Counted from the stretch's first letter, positions 27,060-36,853 are shown. The stretch is 64,000 nt of DNA from an uncultured Rhodospira sp. (GCF_937138205.1 NZ_CAKZOT010000107.1:59301-123300), one strand, 5' to 3'. The notes: generated by a model from the sequence alone, not told the origin. Numbers and translations: made by a program.

Positions 27060-28349
27060 CTAGCACGCGGCGGCCTGTCCAGAGAAGAACATGATCGCGT
27101 TCTTGCCGGATCGTTTCGCTTGGTACATGGCTGCATCGGCCGCATGGAGCAAGCTTTCGTAGCTGACGCCGTCATCCGGCACCATGGCAATGCCTATGCT
27201 GGCGGTCAGCGCCGCTGCACCGTATTCAGGCGAAAACGGCCGGGAGATTTCTTGCAATAGTTTTTCGGCGACGGCGGCCGTGGCCTCACGCCCCCTGACC
27301 TCGGGCAGGATGACCACGAACTCGTCCCCCCCCAGGCGCGCCACCTCATCGGAAATGCGCACCGCGCCGCGCAGCCGGCTCCCGATCTCGCGCAGGACGG
27401 CGTCCCCCGCCGTGTGCCCGGCGGTGTCGTTGATGTCCTTGAAGCCGTCAAGGTCGATGAACAGCAGCGCGGCATCGCGTTGATAGCGCGTCGCCTGCTC
27501 GACGGTGCTGGTGAGCAAGCGGTTGAACAACTGGCGGTTCGCCAGCCCCGTCAGGGGATCGGTGGTGGCCTGGCGCAGCAGCTCCTGCTCCGCCCGGCGC
27601 CGGAAGGTGATGTCGCTGAAGATCGCGACATAGCCGGCGATGCCGCCGCTGTCGTCGGTCACCACATTGATGCGCAGCCATTCCGGATAGACCTTGCCGT
27701 CCTTGCGTCGGTTCCAGATCTCGCCTTCCCACGCCCCGGTCTCGCGCAACTGGCGCCACAGGCTCTGATAGAACGACGCCTCATGCACCCCCGACCGCAG
27801 GATGTTCGGCTGGCGGCCGACCACCTCGGCGCTGTCGTAGCCGGTGACGGCGGTGAAGGCGGCGTTGACCCGCACCACCTTGCCGGTGGCGTCGGTGACC
27901 ATGATGCCGGTGTCGATGTTGCGGAATGCGGCCTCGGCCAGCAGCAGGCGCTGGTTGGCGCGGTGGCGCTCGACCGCGTACAGGATGGCCCGCTTGATGA
28001 GCTGGCCATCCCCGCGCCCCTTGACCAGATAGTCCTGGGCGCCGCGCTGCACGGCACCGATGGCGATGTCGGTGGCGTCGGTGCCAGTCAGGACGACAAC
28101 GGCGATGTCGGCGCGGGCCTGATGCACCGTGTCCAGGGTCACCAGCCCGCTGGAATCGGGCAGGGACAGATCGAGAAGGATGATGTCATAGGACTCCCGC
28201 GCCAGCAGGCGAAGCGCATCCGCCAGCGACGAGGCATGAACGAACGACAACGTCGGGCCGTCCGCGTCCTCCAGCAGATACTGGATCAGGCGGGCGTCCG
28301 CGACGTTGTCCTCGATCAGGAGGCACTTCAGGGCGTCCGGCGCAGTCAT
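27060..28349 (-). CDS. Diguanylate cyclase with REC and PAS domains
   Basis: 429 residues from the ATG at 28349 (alternative start 28382). An N-terminal receiver domain (CLLIEDNVADARL, IILLDLSLPDSSGL, LVKGRGDG) is followed by a PAS domain (~125-245; NIDTGIMVTDATGKVVRVN, TGYDSAEVVG) and a GGDEF domain (~255-425) with an intact active site RLGGDEFVV. The RISD motif five residues before GGDEF is the RxxD product-inhibition site. It makes c-di-GMP from GTP, gated by phosphorylation and a PAS ligand. A PilZ-like domain occurs in the chemoreceptor at 53765. Confidence 0.94.
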   Translation of the reverse strand: MTAPDALKCLLIEDNVADARLIQYLLEDADGPTLSFVHASSLADALRLLARESYDIILLDLSLPDSSGLVTLDTVHQARADIAVVVLTGTDATDIAIGAVQRGAQDYLVKGRGDGQLIKRAILYAVERHRANQRLLLAEAAFRNIDTGIMVTDATGKVVRVNAAFTAVTGYDSAEVVGRQPNILRSGVHEASFYQSLWRQLRETGAWEGEIWNRRKDGKVYPEWLRINVVTDDSGGIAGYVAIFSDITFRRRAEQELLRQATTDPLTGLANRQLFNRLLTSTVEQATRYQRDAALLFIDLDGFKDINDTAGHTAGDAVLREIGSRLRGAVRISDEVARLGGDEFVVILPEVRGREATAAVAEKLLQEISRPFSPEYGAAALTASIGIAMVPDDGVSYESLLHAADAAMYQAKRSGKNAIMFFSGQAAAC

Positions 28350-28584
28350 GGTCCCGTTCGGTGTTGTGGCACCGTCTGCCAAGCCCCCGCCCCCGCCTCA
28401 CAGGCCGCCCCGTGCACAACGGCCCGAGAAACAACTTTGGCAAGTGACTCTCACGACGGACGGCGGAATTTGAATCGATCTCGTTTCATCACTGAACGCC
28501 AAATCGGCGCGCTTGGTCAAGTCATAAGGTCGGGTAAACCGACCCGAAACACACGCATCGCCAGGCTGAGACCCGTTTTCGACG

Positions 28585-29976
28585 TCAGGCTGACCGTGGC
28601 CGCGCATCCTCCGCCGGTTCGTCGGCCAGATGGAGGCTTGCGGCCTCCAGCGCCGCCTTCTGGCGGGCCTCAAGGGCGTCCACATCGAAGTCGTCGATCA
28701 GATTGCGGAACAGCTGGTGCCAGTTGATCTCCGCCTTCAGATGCGTGAAGACCGATCCCAGGCCAATGGCCGCGCGGTGCATCAGCACGAATTCGCGCGG
28801 GACCTTGACCCCGCCCGACTGGCGCAGCTTTTCGTGCATTCCTTCGGCGACTTGTCGGCTCACGGGGCCGCCGCTTCGTTCCTCCTGGATTCGGCGCGCG
28901 CGGTCGTCCATCAACGGACCATAGAGGAACCGGGCCCAGATGTTCAGGATCTCGATCATCTCCCGGTCGACATCGACGAAGCCCCAGTCCTTGTAGGCCT
29001 CGACCGCGCGGTCCATGTCGTCGTCGCGCAACGCGAAGAACAGGTCGATGACGCCCTTGACGAAGCGCGGCCGGAACACGCGGATGCCGCCGAAGTCCAT
29101 GAGATTGATGCTGTTGTCCTCGCGGACCGTGTAATTGCCCAGGTGCGGATCGCCGTGGATGACACCGAATTCGTAGAATGGCACGTACCACGCGTGGAAC
29201 ATGTTCATGGCGATCTGGTTGCGCACCTCGGCCGGCGCATCGACGAAGTCCAACAGCCGCCGGCCCTCCAGCCAGGTCATGGTCAGCAGCCGGCGGGTGG
29301 ACAGCTCGGGGATCACGCGCGGCACCTGCACGGTGGGCACGTCCTTCAGCATGTGCTCGTACAGCGCCATGTTGCGCGCCTCGCGCGCGTAGTCCAGTTC
29401 CTCGCGCAGGCGTTCGCTCAGTTCCGCATGGACCTCGCTGGGGTCGATGCCGGTCTTGTAACGCCGCGCCAGGGTGATGATCCACTTGAGCTGGCTCAGG
29501 TCGGCCTCGACCACCGACGCCATGTCCGGGTACTGCAGCTTGCAGGCCAGCGGCGTGCCGTCGTGCAGCGTCGCGCGGTGCACTTGGCCCAGCGAAGCGG
29601 CGGCGGCGGCCGTCGGTTCGAACGAGCCGAATCGGGCCTGCCAGTCCGCGCCCAGTTCCGTCTTCATGCGCCGGCGCACGAACGGTCCGCCCATGTGCGG
29701 CGCGTCGGACTGCAACTGCGACAGCTCCCGCGTGAACTCCTCGGGCAAGGCCTCGGGGATGGAGGACAGCAGCTGCGCCACCTTCATGAGCGGTCCCTTC
29801 AGCCCGCCCAAGGCCGCGCGCAACTCCTCCGCCTGCCGGGACTTGTCGAACTTCATGCCCAGATAGCGTTCGCCGGCGGCACGGGCGGCGAATCCGCCCA
29901 TGCTCGTCGAAACCTGGGCGTAGCGGCGGACGCGGCCGCCCAGGTTGTTGGATTCACGCCTGTCGTTCTCTGCCAT
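28585..29976 (-). CDS. ABC1/UbiB-family atypical kinase
   Basis: 463 residues. ABC1/ADCK family: an LKGPLMKVAQLLS motif in place of the classic KxGQ, the Ala-rich loop AAAAASLGQVHRA, LACKLQYPD, VIHGDPHLGNY (catalytic) and NLMDFGGIRVF (DFG-like). UbiB-type proteins support ubiquinone biosynthesis through lipid-associated ATPase activity. This paralogue lacks the C-terminal transmembrane pair of canonical UbiB, so a role in quinone metabolism is probable but not certain. It starts 3 bases after the oligoendopeptidase stop, so the two are co-transcribed. Confidence 0.88.
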   Translation of the reverse strand: MAENDRRESNNLGGRVRRYAQVSTSMGGFAARAAGERYLGMKFDKSRQAEELRAALGGLKGPLMKVAQLLSSIPEALPEEFTRELSQLQSDAPHMGGPFVRRRMKTELGADWQARFGSFEPTAAAAASLGQVHRATLHDGTPLACKLQYPDMASVVEADLSQLKWIITLARRYKTGIDPSEVHAELSERLREELDYAREARNMALYEHMLKDVPTVQVPRVIPELSTRRLLTMTWLEGRRLLDFVDAPAEVRNQIAMNMFHAWYVPFYEFGVIHGDPHLGNYTVREDNSINLMDFGGIRVFRPRFVKGVIDLFFALRDDDMDRAVEAYKDWGFVDVDREMIEILNIWARFLYGPLMDDRARRIQEERSGGPVSRQVAEGMHEKLRQSGGVKVPREFVLMHRAAIGLGSVFTHLKAEINWHQLFRNLIDDFDVDALEARQKAALEAASLHLADEPAEDARPRSA

Positions 29977-29979
29977 CGG

Positions 29980-31839
29980 TCAGGCCACCTGTTCCAGTTC
30001 GTCGATGAACCCCGTCAACACGCCCAGCCCCTGGCGCCAGAAGCCCGGATCGCCGGCGTCCAGCCCGAACGGCGCCAGCAACTCGCGGTGCCGCACCGTC
30101 CCGCCGGCGGCCAGCATCTCCAGGTACTTGTCCTGGAACCCGGGGACCGTGCCGGCCTGGTGAACGGCGTAGAGGCTGTTCACAAGACAGTCGCCGAAAG
30201 CGTAGGCGTAGACGTAGAACGGGGTGTGCACGAAATGTGGGATATATGCCCAGAACACCTTGTACCCGTCGTCGAAGTCGAACGCCGGCCCCAGGCTTTC
30301 GGCCTGCACGTCCAGCCAGATGGTGTTGAGCCGCTCTTCCGACAAGGCGCCCTCGCGGCGTTCGGTGTGCACCCGGCGTTCGAATTCGTGGAAGGCGATC
30401 TGGCGGACCACGGTGTTCAACATGTCCTCGACCTTGCCGGCCAGCATGGTGCGGCGGCGGCGCGGGTCGGTCTCGGCATCCAGCATGGCGCGGAAGGTCA
30501 GCATCTCGCCGAACACCGACGCGGTCTCGGCCAGAGTCAGCGGCGTGTCGGCCATCAGCACGCCCTTGGGCGCGGCCAGCAGTTGGTGGACGCCGTGGCC
30601 CAACTCGTGCGCCAGCGTCATCACGTCGCGCGTCCGCCCCATGTAGTTCAGCAGCAGGTACGGGTGCGCCGACGGCACGGTCGGGTGGGCGAACGCCCCG
30701 GACGTCTTGCCCGGGCGCGGCGGCACGTCGATCCACGGGTTGTCGAAGAAACGCCGGCCGAGATCGGCCAGGCGCGGGCTGAACGCGCCGTAGGCGTCCA
30801 GCACGGTCTGGCGCGCCTGGTCCCAGGTGAACCGCCGGTCCTCGGCGTCGGGCAGGGGAGCGTTGCGGTCCCAGGTCGCCAGCTTCTCCTGCCCGAACCA
30901 GCGCGCCTTGAGGGCATAGTAGCGATGCGCCGTGTCGGCGTAGGTGTCCTTGACCGCCGTCACCAGGGCGTCGACCACCTCGTCCTCGACATGGTTGGCC
31001 AGGTTGCGCGCGGCCATGGGATGGTCGTAGCGGCGCCACTGGTCCTCGATCTGCTTGTCCTTGGCCAGCGTGTTGGTGACGTGCGCGAACAGGCGGCTGT
31101 TGGCCGACAGGCCGGCGCCGATGGCGCGGGCGGCCTTTTCGCGGCGGGCGCGGTCGCTGTCGGACAACTGGTCCAGCGCCTCGGTCACCGTGCAGGCGCG
31201 CCCGTCGATGTCGAACCGCAGGTGGGCCATCGTCTCGTCGAACAGCCGCACCCAGGCGGAGCGGCCCGCGACGTCCTTCTCGTGCAGCAGGCGCTCCATG
31301 GCCTCGGGCAGCTCATGCTCGCGGAAGGCCCGCACGTCGCGCAGCCACGGGGCATAGTGGGCCGTTTCGGGGGCGGTCAGCCGCGCCGCCAGGGCGTCGT
31401 CGGCAAGCTGGTTGATCTCCAGCGTGAAGAACAGCAGGTGCGAGGAAATCTCGGTCACCCGCTCCTGCATCCCCTGATAGAACCGCCCGATCTCGGCGTC
31501 GGTCTGATCAACGGCGTGCAGCAGTTGGGCGAAGGACATGACCCGGTACAGGGTCTCGCTGATGCGCTCGAACGCGGCGATGGCCGTGCCCAGGTCGGCG
31601 CCGGACAGGTCGCCCACCCGGTCCACGTGCTGCTTGCGGAAGGCCTCGGCGGCGGTGGCCGCCTGGTCCAGGTCCGCGTGCAAACGCGGATCGTCCGGAC
31701 CGGCGTAAAGGTCGCTCAGGTCCCAGGCGGGCAGCGACGCCGACGGCGACGACTCCGCTGTGGGCGAGGCGGCGGCGCCCCCTTCCGGCAGGCGCGGCGG
31801 GATCGTGTCGGGCGGGGTCATCAAGGGGGTTCCAGTCAT
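29980..31839 (-). CDS. pepF: Oligoendopeptidase F, M3 family
   Basis: 619 residues from the ATG at 31839, with AAGGAG seven bases upstream; longer in-frame extensions lack coding character. A zinc metallopeptidase cleaving short peptides in the cytoplasm: the M3 motif LAHELGHGVHQLLA supplies HExxH (with Gly at the usual position) and ETASVFGEML the third ligand. An N-terminal ~45 residues is disordered, followed by WDLSDLYAGPDDPRL typical of PepF. It forms a tight operon with the ABC1 kinase downstream. Confidence 0.93.
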   Translation of the reverse strand: MTGTPLMTPPDTIPPRLPEGGAAASPTAESSPSASLPAWDLSDLYAGPDDPRLHADLDQAATAAEAFRKQHVDRVGDLSGADLGTAIAAFERISETLYRVMSFAQLLHAVDQTDAEIGRFYQGMQERVTEISSHLLFFTLEINQLADDALAARLTAPETAHYAPWLRDVRAFREHELPEAMERLLHEKDVAGRSAWVRLFDETMAHLRFDIDGRACTVTEALDQLSDSDRARREKAARAIGAGLSANSRLFAHVTNTLAKDKQIEDQWRRYDHPMAARNLANHVEDEVVDALVTAVKDTYADTAHRYYALKARWFGQEKLATWDRNAPLPDAEDRRFTWDQARQTVLDAYGAFSPRLADLGRRFFDNPWIDVPPRPGKTSGAFAHPTVPSAHPYLLLNYMGRTRDVMTLAHELGHGVHQLLAAPKGVLMADTPLTLAETASVFGEMLTFRAMLDAETDPRRRRTMLAGKVEDMLNTVVRQIAFHEFERRVHTERREGALSEERLNTIWLDVQAESLGPAFDFDDGYKVFWAYIPHFVHTPFYVYAYAFGDCLVNSLYAVHQAGTVPGFQDKYLEMLAAGGTVRHRELLAPFGLDAGDPGFWRQGLGVLTGFIDELEQVA

Positions 31840-32063
31840 GCGCAATCTCCTTCGTCCGTTGCCGATATGGGGTCGGCCAGGGACGGGATCCACTCCGCCG
31901 GCATCCGCTGTCCCGACTCGTTCACTTCTCGCTTGCGTTCCAGGGGCCAGCCGGAGAAGAAAGGACGGCAAAATCGAAAAACACAAAACAATGACAACGC
32001 GGTCCGCCCGCGCCCGGGACCCGGGGGGGCGCCCGAGACGAGTTAAACGGGGGAGCAACGTCC

Positions 32064-33875
32064 GTGCCATCCGACAGCCGCCGCGCCGTCGATTTTGAGT
32101 CCGCCTCCGACCTGATCGACGTCTTCCTGACCCAAGCCGCCCGTTTCAAGGACCAGCCGCTGCTGCGGCGCAAGGTGGACGGCAAGTACCTGCCGGTCTC
32201 GTGGCGCAGCGTGCAGCGCGAGGCGCTGGCCCTGGCCAACGCCCTGCTCGACCAGGGGATCGAGCCCGGTGACCGGGTGGCGCTGATCTCCGAGAATCGG
32301 CCGGAATGGTTCATCGCCGATCTGGCCATCCTGATGGCCGGGGCCGTGGTCGTCCCCTGCTACGTCACCAACACGGTGGCCGATCACTTGCACGTCCTCG
32401 ACGATTCGGGGTCCAAGGCGATGGTCGTCTCCACGCCCAAGCTCGCCAAGCGAGCCCTTGAGGCGGCCGCCCAGGCGCGGGTGACGCCGTGGGCCATCGC
32501 CATCGAGGACCCGCACCTGCACCAGCACACCGGCATCGACGTGGTGGCCTGGGACGCCCTGGTCACCCGCCACGCCGACCGGCCGCGCCCGCCCACGCTG
32601 GCGGCCATCGAGCCCGACGACCTGGCCACCATCATCTACACCAGCGGCACCGGCGGCGCGCCCAAGGGCGTCATGCTCAGCCACCGCAACATCCTGCACA
32701 ACTGCCGAGGCGCCTACACGGTGCTGAAGCGGATCGGCCTGGGCCGCGAGGTGTTCCTGTCCTTCCTGCCGCTGTCGCATTCGTACGAGCACACGGCGGG
32801 GATGCACTTCCCCATCTCCATCGGCGCCGAGATCTGGTTCGCCGAGGGGATCGACCGCCTCGCCGTCAACATGGTCGAGGCACGACCGACCATCATGACC
32901 GCCGTGCCGCGCCTGTACGAGACCATGCGCACGCGCGTGCTGCGCGGGCTGGAAAGCCAGAGCGAGGGCAAGCGCAAGCTGTTCCAGCGGGCGCTGGACC
33001 TGGGCCTGAAGACGTACCACACCCCCGAGCAGATGACCCTGGGCGAGCGGATCATGAACAGCGTGCTCGGCCTCCTGGTGCGCAAGAAGGTCGCCAAGCG
33101 CTTCGGCGGGCGCCTGAAGGCCATGGTCTCCGGCGGCGGGCCGCTCAACGTCGACGTCGGCCTGTTCTTCCACGCCCTCGGCGTCCCCATCCTGCAAGGC
33201 TACGGCCAGACGGAATCCTCCCCCGTCATCAGTTGCAACATCCCGGGGCAGGTGCGGATGCACACCGTCGGCCCACCGCTGCGGGACACGGCCGTGCGCA
33301 TCGCCGAGGACGGGGAGATCCTGGTCAAGGGCGACCTCGTCATGAAGGGCTACTGGAACAACGACAAGGCCACCCGCGAGACCGTGGACGCCGAGGGCTG
33401 GCTGCACACCGGCGACGTCGGCCTGATCGACGAACACGGCTGCATCCAGATCACCGACCGCAAGAAGGACATCATCGTCAATTCGGGCGGGGACAACGTC
33501 TCGCCGCAACGGGTCGAGGGGCTGCTGTGCCTGGAACCGGAGATCGGCCAGGCCATGGTCTACGGCGACCGCCGGCCGCACCTGGTGGGGCTGCTGGTGC
33601 CGGACGAGGACTGGCTGCGGTCCTGGTCCGCCCAGGCCGGCAAGGACGGTGGCCTGGCCGACCTGGCCGAGGATCCGGACCTGCGCAAGGCCATGGCCGA
33701 GGCCGTGGGCCGCGTCAACGGCAAGCTCGGGCAGATCGAGAAGGTGCGCAAGTTCATGATCGCGCCGGAGCCGTTCACCGTCGACAACGACCAGATGACG
33801 CCGACCATGAAGGTCCGCCGGCATATCCTGAAGGCCGTCTACGGCCCCCGCCTGGAGGGCCTGTACGGGGGGTAA
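32064..33875 (+). CDS. AMP-dependent acyl-CoA synthetase (long-chain fatty acid-CoA ligase type)
   Basis: 603 residues from a GTG. ANL-superfamily motifs: IIYTSGTGGAPKGVMLSH (P-loop), FLPLSHSYEHT, GYGQTESSPV, GWLHTGDVGLID, and DRKKDIIVNSGGDNVSPQ with the hinge. The ligase activates a fatty acid via the acyl-adenylate. The closest general type is FadD15-like long-chain ligases with an N-terminal FKDQPLLRRK segment; substrate length cannot be read from sequence. It is divergent from pepF and followed by a hydrolase gene after 38 bases. Confidence 0.9.
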   Translation: MPSDSRRAVDFESASDLIDVFLTQAARFKDQPLLRRKVDGKYLPVSWRSVQREALALANALLDQGIEPGDRVALISENRPEWFIADLAILMAGAVVVPCYVTNTVADHLHVLDDSGSKAMVVSTPKLAKRALEAAAQARVTPWAIAIEDPHLHQHTGIDVVAWDALVTRHADRPRPPTLAAIEPDDLATIIYTSGTGGAPKGVMLSHRNILHNCRGAYTVLKRIGLGREVFLSFLPLSHSYEHTAGMHFPISIGAEIWFAEGIDRLAVNMVEARPTIMTAVPRLYETMRTRVLRGLESQSEGKRKLFQRALDLGLKTYHTPEQMTLGERIMNSVLGLLVRKKVAKRFGGRLKAMVSGGGPLNVDVGLFFHALGVPILQGYGQTESSPVISCNIPGQVRMHTVGPPLRDTAVRIAEDGEILVKGDLVMKGYWNNDKATRETVDAEGWLHTGDVGLIDEHGCIQITDRKKDIIVNSGGDNVSPQRVEGLLCLEPEIGQAMVYGDRRPHLVGLLVPDEDWLRSWSAQAGKDGGLADLAEDPDLRKAMAEAVGRVNGKLGQIEKVRKFMIAPEPFTVDNDQMTPTMKVRRHILKAVYGPRLEGLYGG

Positions 33876-33913
33876 AGCGCCGAGAGCGCTGCGCCGCCAA
33901 GGAGGAGACCTTC

Positions 33914-34789
33914 ATGTTCGAGGGATTCTCACGCCATCAGATCACGGCCAACGGCGTCGAAGTGGCCGTCTGGATGGGCGGTGACGGCGCCCCCCTGCTG
34001 TTGCTGCACGGGTACCCGCAGACCCACGCCATGTGGCACCGCGTCGCACCGGGCCTGGCCGATCGCTTCACCCTGGTTTGCCCGGACCTGCGCGGCTATG
34101 GCGACAGTGAAAAGCCCGTTGGCGACGCACAACACCTCACCTACAGCAAGCGCACCATGGCGGCCGACATGGCGGCATTAATGACGGCCCTGGGGTACGA
34201 GACTTTCGCCGTCGCTGGTCACGACCGTGGCGCACGCGTCACACACCGGCTGTGTCTCGACCACGCGGACCGGGTCACCCGCGCGGCGGTGCTCGACATC
34301 GTGCCGACGCACACCATGTTCACCCGGTTCCAGAGCGCCATCGCCATGAGTTACTATCACTGGACGTTCCTGGCGCAGCCGACACCGCTGCCGGAGCGGC
34401 TGATTGGCAGCGATCCTGACTTCTACCTCGACTGGAAGCTGGGAGCCTGGGGCACCGGCCTAGACGCCTTCGCGCCCGAGGCTCTCGCGGAATACCGCCG
34501 CGCCTTCCGTGATCCGGCCTGCATTCACGCCACCTGCGAGGACTACCGCGCCGCCGCCACCATCGACCTTGTCCACGACGAGGCCGACCTGACCGCGCGC
34601 GTCCGCTGCCCCCTGCTCGTGCTGTGGGGCGGGCGGGGCGTGATGGAGAAGACCTATGACGTGTTGGAGACTTGGCGTGAAAAAGCGACGGACGTCACCG
34701 GACAGACCGTGGACGCCGGCCATTTCCTTGCCGAGGAGCGCCCGGCCGAGACTCTGGCGGCGCTGCGCGGGTTTTTCTTGAACGGCTGA
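33914..34789 (+). CDS. Alpha/beta hydrolase, fluoroacetate-dehalogenase-like
   Basis: 291 residues from the ATG at 33914 after GGAGG. Catalytic residues line up with fluoroacetate dehalogenases (FAc-DEX/RPA1163 type): nucleophile Asp104 in GHDRGARV with carboxylate-binding Arg105 and Arg108, Asp128 in VLDIVPT, the halide-site His149-Trp150 in YYHWTFLAQP, Tyr211 in CEDYRAA and His270 in AGHFLAEE. The family hydrolyses C-F or C-Cl bonds of haloacetates; substrate choice must be tested. HGYPQTHAMW is the oxyanion region. Just upstream lies the acyl-CoA ligase, downstream IS remnants. Confidence 0.85.
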   Translation: MFEGFSRHQITANGVEVAVWMGGDGAPLLLLHGYPQTHAMWHRVAPGLADRFTLVCPDLRGYGDSEKPVGDAQHLTYSKRTMAADMAALMTALGYETFAVAGHDRGARVTHRLCLDHADRVTRAAVLDIVPTHTMFTRFQSAIAMSYYHWTFLAQPTPLPERLIGSDPDFYLDWKLGAWGTGLDAFAPEALAEYRRAFRDPACIHATCEDYRAAATIDLVHDEADLTARVRCPLLVLWGGRGVMEKTYDVLETWREKATDVTGQTVDAGHFLAEERPAETLAALRGFFLNG

Positions 34790-34891
34790 TCGGCGCGGTC
34801 CGCCAAGGCCGGCAAGGACAGAGCTGGTCGGGGAAATTTGGACACGGCGGTCAGTGGATCTCCTGCCTGAAATCGGCGACGATGCCGAGAC

Positions 34892-35245
34892 ATGAGACAT
34901 CTTATGGCGAGACGACCGCGCCGGAACCACGCGCCGGCTTTCAAGGCGAAGGTAGCCCTTGCGGCCATCAAGGGCGAGAACACGCTGGCCGAGCCGGCGC
35001 CGCAGTTCGACGTCCACCCGAACCAGATCACGGCGTGACGCGCCCAGCTTCTGGAGGGGGCTGTGGGCGTGTTCGGCGACCCGGCGGCGGGCGGCTCCGC
35101 CCCGGCCGTGGACGTCAAGGAACTGCACGCGAAGATCGGCCAGTATCTGTTCTTCTACAACAGCCGCCGGCCGCATTCTTCCGTCGGCGGCCGGACGCCG
35201 GACGCGGCCTATGGGGCGACGATCCCGGAGGCCATGGCCGCATGA
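34892..35245 (+). pseudogene. IS3-family transposase remnant (orfA joined to orfB end)
   Basis: The reading frame from 34892 encodes the IS3/IS911-type OrfA start (ARRPRRNHAPAFKAKVALAAI, FDVHPNQITA), hits a TGA at 35036 where the family has Trp, continues in frame with AQLLEGAVGVFGD and VDVKELHAKIGQ, then jumps directly to the OrfB C-terminus (YLFFYNSRRPHSSVGGRTPD). The integrase core in between is deleted. It is therefore a nonsense-mutated, internally deleted IS copy and cannot encode transposase. Confidence 0.85.
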
Positions 35246-35376
35246 TGATTACCGCCGCCCCTTGGGCCCCTTCCGGTCGGGCTCCGCCCTCCGTGCAGGG
35301 GCCCCGGGGGCGGTTCACCCACCGCAGGCGTTCCACTAAAAATCCGCCAAACGCTGTCTCGACGACTCCGGCCACC

Positions 35377-35556
35377 TCTGTGGTCCTCGACCTGTTCAGC
35401 CACAACGTGGTCGGCTGGGCCAAGCGCGACCTGTTCGCCTCCATCGAAGGCTATTACAATCGTCGGCGCCTGCACTCTGCGCTCGGCTACATCACACCAG
35501 AGCAGGCCGAGCGTCGTGCCGCACAAACCGGTGTCCACTTTTTCGGGGTAAGGTCA
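35377..35556 (+). pseudogene. Second IS3-family transposase remnant with right end
   Basis: A short frame encodes VVLDLFSHNVVGWA joined abruptly to KRDLFASIEGYYNRRRLHSALGY and ITPEQAERR: the IS3 integrase strand and the C-terminal motif of OrfB, with the ~80 residues between them lost. A typical IS3 end sequence (TGTCCACTTTTTCGGGG at 35532 onward) follows. It belongs to a different IS3 subgroup from the remnant at 34892, so two insertions decayed at the same spot. The flanks 35246-35376 and 35557-35717 show nothing else. Confidence 0.8.
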
Positions 35557-35717
35557 ACAGTGGGTTCGCCGTGGCGCTGTACGTGACCTGCCGCCACCTC
35601 GTGATGGCCGAGTTGTAGACCCGGCCATGACAGGCCTCCGACTGTGAACCGACCTGGCCAAATGACCTACGATCGGCACGGGGTCATTCGTCAAAAAACT
35701 GTATTTCAATGAGTTAC

Positions 35718-35756
35718 ACCGGCCGAAGAATGAACTGACTTCATTCGTCGGCCGGT
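35718..35756 (-). terminator. Stem-loop downstream of rpoH
   Basis: Arms 35718-35734 and 35740-35756 pair with one mismatch around a five-base loop, 15 bases past the rpoH stop. The inner sequence matches the stem-loop at 4825-4861. It is a plausible rpoH terminator, but a run of T appears only ~20 bases further on. Confidence 0.55.
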
Positions 35757-35771
35757 ATTACACGGGGCGCG

Positions 35772-36689
35772 TCACGCCATCGCCGGCATGGGCTCGCGCG
35801 AGGCGGCGTCGGAGCCACCGCCGGGAGCGGCGCGGTGCATCCACTGTTGCAGCTTCTCGAACGCGCGCACCTCGATCTGGCGCACCCGCTCGCGCGAGAT
35901 GCCGTATTCGCGGGAGAGGTCCTCCAGCGTCATCGGCTCCTCGCTCAGGCGCCGCTCGGTCAGGATATGGCGCTCGCGCTGGTTCAGGGTGTCCATCGCC
36001 CGGGCCAGCAGGTCGCGGCGCTGGCCCAGTTCCTCGTGGTCGGCCAGCATCGACTCCTGGCTCTCGCCGTCATCGACCAACCAATCCTGCCACTCGCCCT
36101 CGCCGTCCATGCGGACCGGCGCGTTCAGCGAGTGGTCGGGGCTGCCCAGGCGGCGGTTCATGTTGACCACGTCCTGTTCCGGCACGCCCAGCTTGGTGGC
36201 GATCTCGGTGACGCTCTCGAACGGCAGGTCGCCGTCCTCCATGAGCTGGAGCTGGCCCTTCATCTTGCGCAGGTTGAAGAACAGCTTCTTCTGCGCGGCC
36301 GTGGTGCCCATCTTCACCAGCGACCAGGAATGCAGGATGTATTCCTGGATCGAGGCGCGAATCCACCACATGGCATAGGTGGCCAGCCGGAAGCCCCGGT
36401 CCGGATCGAAGCGCTTGACCGCCTGCATCAGGCCGACGTTGCCTTCGGAGATCACCTCGCCCATCGGCAGCCCATAGCCACGATAGCCCATGGCGATCTT
36501 GGCCACCAAGCGCAGGTGGCTGGAGACCAGCCGGTGCGCGGCGTCGCTGTCCTCGGTGTCCCGATAGCGCTTGGCCAGCATGTACTCCTCATCCGGGGCC
36601 AGCATCGGGTACTTGCGGATGTTCTGGAGGTACCGCGACAGATTGCTTTCCGGTTCGAGGCCAAGGAGGCCGCCGGGTGCGTTCGCCAT
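35772..36689 (-). CDS. rpoH: RNA polymerase sigma-32 factor (heat shock)
   Basis: 305 residues from the ATG at 36689, preceded by AAGGAG. Sigma-70 regions: LSRYLQNIRKYPMLAPDEEYMLAKRY (1.2), VISEGNVGLMQAVKRFDP (2.2), FRLATYAMWWIRASIQEYIL (2.3-2.4), the RpoH box AAQKKLFFNLRKMKGQL, and region 4 (LEDLSREYGISRERVRQIE). It directs RNA polymerase to heat-shock promoters. It is downstream of rluD, the usual alphaproteobacterial arrangement, and is followed by a stem-loop. Confidence 0.97.
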   Translation of the reverse strand: MANAPGGLLGLEPESNLSRYLQNIRKYPMLAPDEEYMLAKRYRDTEDSDAAHRLVSSHLRLVAKIAMGYRGYGLPMGEVISEGNVGLMQAVKRFDPDRGFRLATYAMWWIRASIQEYILHSWSLVKMGTTAAQKKLFFNLRKMKGQLQLMEDGDLPFESVTEIATKLGVPEQDVVNMNRRLGSPDHSLNAPVRMDGEGEWQDWLVDDGESQESMLADHEELGQRRDLLARAMDTLNQRERHILTERRLSEEPMTLEDLSREYGISRERVRQIEVRAFEKLQQWMHRAAPGGGSDAASREPMPAMA

Positions 36690-36853
36690 GAGTCGCTCTC
36701 CTTGTTTCCGGCCCCGCGCGTTGGACGGGGGCTTGGTGCCTGTCTCGGCGGGACCGAGAAGCCCTGCCGAACTTGTTGGAGTGATCCTAACCTGCCTCCA
36801 TGCCCGAGTCCAATCATACTGTACCGAATTGGTCAGAAATGAGGCCGCCAAGG

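Noticed and set aside
28630..32046. Very long (1138-codon) open frame on the plus strand across the UbiB-like kinase and pepF genes
   Set aside because: It is antisense to two clearly recognisable genes and its translation is low-complexity Gln/Arg/His/Val-rich sequence typical of the complementary strand of GC-rich coding DNA.
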